Assembly: GCA_007126995.1 (NCBI GenBank)
Contig: SLAD01000326.1
Span: 1 to 10,812 of the forward strand
Length of the DNA stretch: 10,812 nt
DNA from: Kiritimatiellia bacterium
Lineage (GTDB): Bacteria > Verrucomicrobiota > Kiritimatiellia > SLAD01
Direction of reading: 5' to 3'
The translations under genes and the position numbers were made by a program. The first letter of the stretch is position 1. Each line of letters starts with the position of its first letter. The notes below the pieces were generated by a model. That model saw nothing but the letters and a program-made list of their open reading frames with translations, was not told the DNA's origin and made no database searches. Positions 6,792 to 10,812 of this stretch are shown piece by piece.

Positions 6792-7687
6792 GGCCACAAA
6801 ACAGCTTCCACACGCTCAAAAAAGTCGGCCTCGTCGTCTGGCGACCACTCGTAGGCCATTTCCACGGTGCGATGAAAATCGCCGCGGTGCCGGAGCGCTT
6901 TCTGCACAAACGCGCCCATCTCGTCCGGCCCCAACCGCTGTGCGAGTTGTTCGATAAGAACAGAGGATTGCCGGTAAAAGGCGCGGTTCTGGCCCGGATC
7001 ACGCGGGTAGGTCGTGCGCAGCAACACGTCATCCCATGACAAACGGTCGTCGCTCGGGATCGGCTCGTGTTCGCGGTGCAGTGAAAATCCTTGGCGCAGT
7101 TGATACGTCTTGGCCAGCTCCCACCCCAGCCATTGGGCCAGCCCCTCTTCCAACCAGAGCGGAAGGTTGTCGTACGCCTGCTGCAATCGGAAATGCACCA
7201 ATTCATGCGGAATATCGATATGATTCAAGTCATGCGCCCGGTCACGCCGAATGAAGAGTTCGTTGCCAAGGTGCACTGCGGCGCCGTCATGCCGTCCGCC
7301 GGACATGCGAATCAGTCGTCGCCACACCCGTTCCTCCTCGACCACAAACCAACGCCCGCGCGATTCCGTCGCAGGCAAGCCCAGCCGCCGCTCGATTTCG
7401 GCGTCGGCCCACTCCACTTCGCGAGCGACCCGGTCCAGTGTGCGGCGATTGGCGGCGTGATAGATATAACGATCGGATTCCGCGTGAACCCATCGGATCG
7501 GTCGCCCACGCAGGGCTGCCCGGCCCAGGGCCGTCATATCCTGATCGCTGAGCTCATCCCATGAGCGTAGCTCGTAGGGGGCTGCCGATTCCGCTGCAGA
7601 CACGAACAATAACAGCACGCCCAGCAGGCACGGCACGATCAGGCGCTGCGCTTTGACGACGGAAAATGATGACGGCGAGTATTGCAT
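6788..7687 (-). CDS. Secreted zinc metallopeptidase, MA-like gluzincin family
   Basis: 299 residues from the ATG at 7687. A signal peptide or anchor covers about residues 18-36 (LIVPCLLGVLLLFVSAAES). The catalytic zinc motif is HELVH (161-165) followed by LPLWLEEGLAQW (175-186), where the Glu before Gly is the likely third zinc ligand; this HExxH plus W-x-x-EG-x-A arrangement is typical of the peptidase MA-like superfamily. The C-terminal part is helical (FYRQSSVLIEQLAQRLG, FVQKALRHRGDFHRTVEMAYEW). It is probably periplasmic or exported; substrate unknown. The start is uncertain: no clear ribosome binding site precedes 7687, and an in-frame TTG at 7726 would place 13 residues before the signal peptide. 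It is the first gene of the operon and overlaps holA by ATGA. Confidence 0.82.
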   Translation of the reverse strand: MQYSPSSFSVVKAQRLIVPCLLGVLLLFVSAAESAAPYELRSWDELSDQDMTALGRAALRGRPIRWVHAESDRYIYHAANRRTLDRVAREVEWADAEIERRLGLPATESRGRWFVVEEERVWRRLIRMSGGRHDGAAVHLGNELFIRRDRAHDLNHIDIPHELVHFRLQQAYDNLPLWLEEGLAQWLGWELAKTYQLRQGFSLHREHEPIPSDDRLSWDDVLLRTTYPRDPGQNRAFYRQSSVLIEQLAQRLGPDEMGAFVQKALRHRGDFHRTVEMAYEWSPDDEADFFERVEAVLWP

Positions 7688-7791
7688 AACGAGATACACG
7701 TTAATCCGCGACCGCCTCAGCGACAAGTCAGAAGCGGGGCTCCGCGTTCTTTGTTACGCGCGCGAAACGGAATGCGGGATGCAGCAGGAAA

Positions 7792-7818
7792 CTACGGATT
7801 TCGCGGATAGCGCGGATG
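7792..7818. repeat. 9-nt tandem repeat (three imperfect units)
   Basis: CGGAT recurs at 7795-7799, 7804-7808 and 7813-7817, exactly nine bases apart, within units CTACGGATT, TCGCGGATA and GCGCGGATG. Decayed GGAT follows at 7820-7823. In-frame translations give repetitive, protein-like nonsense, a common source of false ORFs. Function unknown. Confidence 0.6.
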
Positions 7819-7883
7819 AGGATTCGACAAAACCAGCGAAGCAGACTCGCTATCGGGGACGAGGCGGTGGGCAATTTTGGGTT

Positions 7884-7917
7884 CGCCAGCCGAATGCCGA
7901 GCTGGTGCTCGGCGTTC
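7884..7917 (-). repeat. Dispersed repeat copy 1 with an 11-bp hairpin
   Basis: Bases 7884-7903 match 8288-8307 at 19 of 20 positions. This copy continues into a hairpin: 7892-7902 pairs with 7907-7917 (11 pairs, one of them G-U) around a TGGT tetraloop. It could slow or end transcription from the glycosyltransferase unit, but no T-run follows, so it is not called a terminator. Confidence 0.65.
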
Positions 7918-7953
7918 CCGGGGTGACGCGAGGGGGTTGTGGGTTGGGAGCGC

Positions 7954-7977
7954 GCCGACCGCTGAGGGTCGGCCTAC
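7954..7977 (-). repeat. REP-like element 1: GTAG plus 7-bp hairpin
   Basis: On the minus strand GTAG (7974-7977) is followed at once by GCCGACC, a six-base loop and GGTCGGC (7954-7973), a perfect 7-bp stem. A GTAG tetranucleotide 5' of a GC-rich palindrome is the known layout of REP elements mobilised by RAYT (TnpA-REP) transposases. Confidence 0.55.
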
Positions 7978-8041
7978 AAAGACCGCATGCAATACCATCA
8001 GCGGCAAAGTACAGAGAATCCCCAGTCATGCAAACAACCGG

Positions 8042-8060
8042 AGCCCCGCAGGGGTGCTAC
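8042..8060 (-). repeat. REP-like element 2: GTAG plus bulged hairpin
   Basis: On the minus strand GTAG (8057-8060) leads into CCCC-TGC-GGGG (8044-8054). An outer AGC/GCT pairing with one bulged base (8055) extends the stem and overlaps the tetranucleotide. The stem sequence differs from the other two elements, but layout and orientation are the same. Confidence 0.5.
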
Positions 8061-8077
8061 GCGGTGGGCGAAGGGGG

Positions 8078-8097
8078 CAAATTCGGACACGAATTTG
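8078..8097. repeat. 8-bp AT-rich hairpin
   Basis: CAAATTCG (8078-8085), loop GACA, CGAATTTG (8090-8097): a perfect 8-bp stem. Part of it, CGGACACGA (8084-8092), is also the inverted copy of TCGTGTCCG at 8155-8163, so two alternative foldings compete. Function unknown. Confidence 0.55.
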
Positions 8098-8121
8098 AGC
8101 GCGGGTGGCGGGTCAGATGCG

Positions 8122-8135
8122 GCCTAGCGCTAGGC
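8122..8135. repeat. 14-nt perfect palindrome
   Basis: GCCTAGCGCTAGGC reads the same on both strands. It lies between the two arms of the 9-bp inverted repeat 8084-8092 / 8155-8163. It could be a dimeric protein binding site or a relic of a mobile repeat; nothing here decides. Confidence 0.5.
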
Positions 8136-8144
8136 GCGTGGGGC

Positions 8145-8167
8145 GGCGCAGGACTCGTGTCCGCGCC
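8145..8167. repeat. Bulged 9-bp GC-rich hairpin
   Basis: GGCGC (8145-8149), a bulged A (8150), GGAC (8151-8154), loop TCGT, GTCC (8159-8162) and GCGCC (8163-8167) form nine pairs with one bulge. A bulged stem is usual for REP-type palindromes, but no GTAG is adjacent. Confidence 0.5.
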
Positions 8168-8258
8168 GGCCCGCGCAACAACGCGATAGGTCGTAGCTGG
8201 CGCGCGCCCCGAGCGACCCCTTCGCCCACCGCCAAGCAGACGCATCAACCGCAAAGAA

Positions 8259-8278
8259 CCGCCTCACGGCGGCCCTAC
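8259..8278 (-). repeat. REP-like element 3: GTAG plus 5-bp hairpin
   Basis: On the minus strand GTAG (8275-8278), two G, then CCGCC-GTGA-GGCGG (8259-8272). Same orientation and layout as elements at 7954 and 8042, with a different stem. Confidence 0.5.
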
Positions 8279-8287
8279 GAGCAGGTG

Positions 8288-8307
8288 CGCCAGCCGAATG
8301 CCGGGCT
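8288..8307 (-). repeat. Dispersed repeat copy 2
   Basis: Differs from 7884-7903 at a single base (8304 G against 7900 A). Beyond the shared 20 bases the two copies diverge, yet both can form a hairpin with the flanking bases; here it is imperfect with two bulges. The pair suggests one family of mobile or amplified palindromic repeats. Confidence 0.6.
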
Positions 8308-8314
8308 CTTCCCC

Positions 8315-8334
8315 GCTTCAGCTTTCAGCTTTCA
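8315..8334 (-). repeat. Short 7-nt tandem repeat after the glycosyltransferase stop
   Basis: TGAAAGC on the minus strand occurs twice in direct repeat (8321-8327, 8328-8334) with a third, shortened unit TGAAGC (8315-8320), starting five bases after the stop codon of the glycosyltransferase gene. No function evident. Confidence 0.5.
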
Positions 8335-8338
8335 CCCC

Positions 8339-9556
8339 TCATCCCTCTCTCCCCGGCAGCAGCCCGGCCAGCGTGGATTCCAGCAGGTCGATGCTGCGAT
8401 CCCAGTCAAAGCGTTCCTCTACCATGCGACGGGCATTGTTGGCGATACGCTCGCGCAACGGGGCATCGTCCAGCAGCATCTCAATCGCCTCCAGCATCCG
8501 GGCCGGATCATCCGCGATAACGGCATTCACGCCCGTCTGGACCGGGATCCCCTCCGCTGCGGTCGACGTGCAGACCACCGGCAGCCCCGCCGCCATCGCC
8601 TCCAAGATCTTCACACGTACACCCGACCCCATCCGAATCGGGCACACAAAAATGCTGGCGCGTTGCATGTGCGGACGAACATCGGCTAACTCGCCCGGCA
8701 CATGAACCCCGCGGACTTGCGCAGCCAAGGCCTTCATCGCCAAGCTGGGATCCGGCCCGATTGCATGAAACGTCAACTCAGGCCGCCGCCGACTCAAATC
8801 GGTCCAAACCTGCTGCACAAACCAGGTAAACCCGTCTTGGTTACTCTCGTCAAGATACTGGCCGCTAAACAGCAGCGACGGCTCTCGCTCCGGAGCCTGG
8901 CCTTCCGCCTGGAAATACGCATAATCGATGCCGGGCGGCACCACGCTGACCCGCACGGACGGCTCATACGCCTGCAACAAAAAGGCGTCCGATCGATTGA
9001 GCGTCAACACCCGGTCGACGGAGCGGTACAAGTCGAACTCGAAACGGCGGATATCGCGACGAATGAGATGCTCGCGCACCGCGCGCCACAGAGAGCGTTC
9101 AGGCAAAAACAATGGGCGTCGCCGCGCCGCGCTGGCACAGTCATGAGCCGAAATTACTTTCCGTACCGCGGGCAGCCAAGGATTTTCAAACAGGCATTGC
9201 CCCATCGGCGTTAACTCAGCCAGCACGACGTCATATTTCGTTGCGTGCACCAGATCCCCGACCGCTTGATACAGGGCCGGCGTATGATAAGGCCAATAGG
9301 GTGGCGGAATCCGAGACCAGACATAATCCCGCAAACGACCGGGCAGCGTACGCCGCGACGGGGCCGGAATACGCCTGACCTCGAGCAGCTCCCGATACAA
9401 GGGATCGTGCCCGATCCCCTCCTCGTTCCCTTGCAAGGCGCAGAGGCCCACCTGATGCCCGCGCGCGATCAAGCGCCTCATCCGTTGATACACAATCTGC
9501 AGGCCGGCGCGCGAGCGGGCGTGCGGCAAGTGACTCGCGATAAACAGAATCTTCAT
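8339..9556 (-). CDS. GT-B glycosyltransferase, group 1 (GT4-like)
   Basis: 405 residues. N-terminal Rossmann-like domain starts MKILFIASHLPHARSRAG and continues ARGHQVGLCAL; a linker HDCASAARRRPLF (138-150) and VLTLNRSDAFLL (183-194) follow; the donor-binding C-terminal half has VPPGIDYAYF (206-215), LLFSGQYLDESNQDG (228-242) and RMGSGVRVKILEAMAAG (308-324), where Glu319 lies at the place of the conserved E of the EX7E motif. The C-terminus ends FDWDRSIDLLESTLAGLL. The pattern resembles the family of sugar transferases linked to exopolysaccharide/PEP-CTERM systems, but no partner gene here confirms this. It probably adds a sugar to a cell-surface glycan; donor and acceptor unknown. The ATG overlaps the stop of the 84-residue upstream gene (ATGA). 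Confidence 0.88.
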   Translation of the reverse strand: MKILFIASHLPHARSRAGLQIVYQRMRRLIARGHQVGLCALQGNEEGIGHDPLYRELLEVRRIPAPSRRTLPGRLRDYVWSRIPPPYWPYHTPALYQAVGDLVHATKYDVVLAELTPMGQCLFENPWLPAVRKVISAHDCASAARRRPLFLPERSLWRAVREHLIRRDIRRFEFDLYRSVDRVLTLNRSDAFLLQAYEPSVRVSVVPPGIDYAYFQAEGQAPEREPSLLFSGQYLDESNQDGFTWFVQQVWTDLSRRRPELTFHAIGPDPSLAMKALAAQVRGVHVPGELADVRPHMQRASIFVCPIRMGSGVRVKILEAMAAGLPVVCTSTAAEGIPVQTGVNAVIADDPARMLEAIEMLLDDAPLRERIANNARRMVEERFDWDRSIDLLESTLAGLLPGREG

Positions 9557-9807
9557 GTTTCCGATGAACCATCGATGCGGGCCAGCAGGTCAATGAACTC
9601 TTCCTCGCTCAAATCTTCCAGTGTACGTCCTTCCGCCTTCAGTTGGGCCGAAATACGGGCACACAGCTCGCTCATGGCGTCGTGGGACTGCTCCGAACCG
9701 AGCAGCACGCGGAAGCCCTCGCCCTCCGTCACGCGCAAATGCCCATCCCCCGCCTCGTCGCCGAGGCCGATAATCTGTACGATGCGATCCGACCGGTCTG
9801 TGCTCAT
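9553..9807 (-). CDS. Small conserved-looking protein of unknown function, 84 residues
   Basis: I do not recognise a named family. The protein is soluble and acidic, with no signal peptide or membrane segment. Residues 8-35 (RIVQIIGLGDEAGDGHLRVT onward to GFRVLL) look beta-rich; residues 40-59 (QSHDAMSELCARISAQLKAE) form a probable helix, and residues 61-76 (RTLEDLSEEEFIDLLARI) a second one. It overlaps the glycosyltransferase gene by ATGA, which argues that it is really translated and used with it. There is no ribosome binding site before the ATG; a promoter-like pair at 9816-9844 would place the transcript start within a few bases of the start codon. It might be a regulator or accessory of glycan synthesis, but this is only inference from position. 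Confidence 0.7.
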   Translation of the reverse strand: MSTDRSDRIVQIIGLGDEAGDGHLRVTEGEGFRVLLGSEQSHDAMSELCARISAQLKAEGRTLEDLSEEEFIDLLARIDGSSET

Positions 9808-9815
9808 GAGTTGCC

Positions 9816-9844
9816 ATCATACGGCATCCCGCGCGCGCCCGCAA
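9816..9844 (-). promoter_or_regulatory. Predicted sigma-70-type promoter of the 84-residue gene / glycosyltransferase unit
   Basis: Minus strand: -35 TTGCGG (9839-9844), 17-base spacer, -10 TATGAT (9816-9821, 5 of 6 consensus). The -10 ends only eight bases before the ATG at 9807, so the transcript would be leaderless or nearly so, consistent with the missing ribosome binding site. Confidence 0.45.
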
Positions 9845-9852
9845 TTCGCCAT

Positions 9853-9881
9853 TTGATTTCGCGCAGGCACTTCGATACACT
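9853..9881 (+). promoter_or_regulatory. Predicted sigma-70-type promoter of the UVR-motif gene
   Basis: -35 TTGATT (9853-9858), 17-base spacer, -10 TACACT (9876-9881); four of six consensus bases in each box. Transcription would start near 9888, leaving a leader of roughly 28 bases with AGGAGA at 9904-9909. It is divergent from the promoter at 9816-9844, with eight bases between the two -35 boxes. Confidence 0.45.
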
Positions 9882-9903
9882 GTCCGGGAGTGTGAACCTT
9901 GCG

Positions 9904-9909
9904 AGGAGA
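9904..9909 (+). promoter_or_regulatory. Ribosome binding site deciding the TTG start of the UVR-motif gene
   Basis: AGGAGA six bases before the TTG at 9916. It favours TTG over the in-frame GTG at 9892 and over far-upstream ATG codons that lie inside the divergent gene. Confidence 0.65.
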
Positions 9910-9915
9910 TCGACG

Positions 9916-10707
9916 TTGAGCAAAGACATTGCAGACATCATAGATGGGTGGGAATACGATCCCGGCCGGGTTTCGGCCCGCTGGATCAAGGGAACGGATG
10001 GCGGCACCAAGATTCAGTTGCGCCTCGATTTGGGCCTCTTCCAAATGGAGCCGGAAGGGCGTCCGGACGGCACCCGTCCGCGCGGCTACCCCAGCCTGTT
10101 GGACTATTATTTGACGCTCGAGCGCACATCACGTGGCTTGGCCTTTCCGCGCCTGAACGAGGAAGCCTGCGCAGAATTGCAGCAGGAAGCCGTCCAGTAT
10201 TATTACCGCTACCTCTCGCTCTACGCCTTGCGCCACTACGAGGGCGTGATCCGCGATACGCGGCATAATATGATGATCGTCGAGCTGGTCGAACGCCATG
10301 CCGACGACGAGGATATCGCCTGGGAATTTCTCCAGTTCTATCCGTACATGCGCATGATGAACGCGCGCGCCACCGCCGACCAATTCGTCGCCGACGGCCG
10401 GGACGAGTACGAAATGGCCATTCTCGCGATCGAACAAGCGCTCACCGACATCAAAGCCTTCTGGAAAAAACACGACGACGCCGATTATGACGGCGAGCTG
10501 ACCACCGATGAGGAGGATGTCCTCAACGAGCTGATCGACGAATTGAAGGATCGTAAACCGAAAAGCCAGAGCGAGCGGCTAGAGGAAGACCTGCAGCGCG
10601 CCATCGCCGTTGAAAACTACGAGAAAGCCGCCAATCTGCGCGATGCCCTGCGGCGCATGGACAAGTCCCCAAAGAGCGGAAAATCGAAACAGCCGGACGT
10701 CTCATGA
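9916..10707 (+). CDS. UVR (UvrB/UvrC) motif-containing protein
   Basis: 263 residues from a TTG start with a good ribosome binding site. Only the C-terminal part is recognisable: residues 221-248, RLEEDLQRAIAVENYEKAAN and on to LRDALRRM, are a UVR motif, the helical hairpin by which UvrB and UvrC interact and which also occurs in ClpC-adaptor-like proteins such as McsA. The N-terminal 80 residues include GWEYDPGRVSARWIKGTDGG and IQLRLDLGLFQMEPEGRPDG, a conserved-looking beta-rich block that I cannot name; the middle (90-180) is helical and rich in Tyr. No nuclease or Cys-cluster zinc finger is seen, so it is neither UvrC nor a standard McsA. The role is unknown; an adaptor or nucleic-acid-related scaffold is possible. 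The stop overlaps the TatD-like gene (ATGA), suggesting a shared role or shared control. Confidence 0.82.
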   Translation: MSKDIADIIDGWEYDPGRVSARWIKGTDGGTKIQLRLDLGLFQMEPEGRPDGTRPRGYPSLLDYYLTLERTSRGLAFPRLNEEACAELQQEAVQYYYRYLSLYALRHYEGVIRDTRHNMMIVELVERHADDEDIAWEFLQFYPYMRMMNARATADQFVADGRDEYEMAILAIEQALTDIKAFWKKHDDADYDGELTTDEEDVLNELIDELKDRKPKSQSERLEEDLQRAIAVENYEKAANLRDALRRMDKSPKSGKSKQPDVS

Positions 10708-10812
10708 CGATTATTGAGCCGCACATCCACATGTTTTCCCGCACGACGGAAGACTATCAAGCGATGTATGAGCAAGGTATCCGCGTCGCCGTCGAGCCCT
10801 CATTCTGGCTGG
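10704..10812 (+). CDS. TatD-like metal-dependent hydrolase, 5' part only (possibly EboC-like)
   Basis: Thirty-six codons are present before the right edge. The protein begins MTIIEPHIHMFSRTTEDYQA and continues to VAVEPSFWL. His7 and His9 form the HxH metal motif at the end of the first beta strand of the amidohydrolase/TatD barrel. The combination PHIHM-S-R-T-T-x-D-Y followed by EPxFWL resembles, from memory, EboC proteins of the ebo cluster (linked to export or placement of specialised metabolites) more than the classical TatD nuclease. With only the N-terminus visible this is a weak distinction. The ATG overlaps the stop of the UVR-motif gene. Confidence 0.75.
   Translation, partial: MTIIEPHIHMFSRTTEDYQAMYEQGIRVAVEPSFWL

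Larger units (their letters stand above)
7688..8338. other. Repeat-rich intergenic region without a convincing gene
   Basis: About 650 bases between two minus-strand units. Open frames exist on both strands, but their translations are rich in Arg, Pro and Gly, show no domain and are broken up by palindromes, so I do not call them. The region holds a 9-nt tandem repeat, a duplicated 20-nt motif, three GTAG-headed hairpins, an 8-bp AT-rich hairpin, a 14-nt perfect palindrome, a bulged 9-bp hairpin and a short 7-nt repeat after the glycosyltransferase stop. These are listed separately. The promoter of the peptidase-to-hpf operon should lie here, near 7700-7800, but I found no good -35/-10 pair. 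No run of T suggests a classical terminator. Confidence 0.7.

Noticed and set aside
7892..7917. A Rho-independent terminator for the glycosyltransferase unit
   Set aside because: The hairpin is strong, but no T-run follows on the minus strand and it lies more than 400 bases beyond the stop codon.
7653..8189. A 178-codon plus-strand open frame in the repeat-rich region
   Set aside because: It starts inside the peptidase gene, runs through the tandem repeat and four hairpins, and its Gly/Arg-rich translation shows no fold or family. The repeats explain the open frame.
8193..8208. A fourth REP-like element on the plus strand (GTAG followed by the palindrome GGCGCGCGCC)
   Set aside because: The palindrome has no loop and the opposite orientation; alternating GC of this length arises easily by chance in GC-rich DNA.
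7884..8307. A CRISPR array, because of two near-identical short repeats
   Set aside because: Only two copies about 400 bases apart, no regular spacers and no cas gene.
8105..8689. A 194-codon plus-strand open frame crossing from the intergenic region into the glycosyltransferase gene
   Set aside because: More than half is antisense to the glycosyltransferase and the rest is repeat sequence; no supporting signals.

Overview
The window is a GC-rich, gene-dense piece of chromosome from a Gram-negative bacterium that builds lipopolysaccharide (LPS). It holds genes for Kdo synthesis, heptose activation and the Lpt export machinery. The arrangement is not proteobacterial: kdsB and kdsA sit directly upstream of lptC-lptA-lptB, hpf follows lptB with no rpoN between, and kdsC/kdsD are absent. 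KdsA is the metal-dependent type. A UVR-motif protein beside a TatD-like hydrolase and a DUF3108 protein complete a mix that suggests the PVC superphylum (Kiritimatiellota/Verrucomicrobiota-like). That placement is inference from general familiarity and was not tested.

Layout. Positions 1-7687 form a minus-strand operon, read from right to left: secreted MA-like zinc peptidase, holA (DNA polymerase III delta), a 75-nt gap, DUF3108 protein, hldA-type heptose kinase, kdsB, kdsA, lptC-like, lptA, lptB, hpf (cut by the window edge). Nearly all junctions are ATGA/GTGA/TAATG overlaps or gaps of 2-3 nt, so translation is probably coupled. The operon makes CMP-Kdo and phosphorylated heptose for the LPS core and builds the periplasmic bridge proteins and ATPase of LPS export. 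hpf adds a ribosome-hibernation factor.

Positions 7688-8338 hold no convincing gene. The region is packed with palindromes and short repeats, including three hairpins each preceded by GTAG on the minus strand (REP-like), a duplicated 20-nt motif, a 9-nt tandem repeat and several other dyads.

Positions 8339-9807 carry a second minus-strand unit: an 84-residue protein of unknown function, translationally coupled to a GT-B glycosyltransferase. Its predicted promoter leaves almost no 5' leader. A divergent plus-strand promoter drives a UVR-motif protein (TTG start), coupled by ATGA to a TatD-like metal hydrolase that runs off the right edge and whose N-terminus resembles EboC.

I see no CRISPR array, tRNA, rRNA, transposase gene, phage gene or obvious defence system. 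The least explained items are the repeat-rich intergenic region, the 84-residue protein and the UVR-motif/TatD pair.
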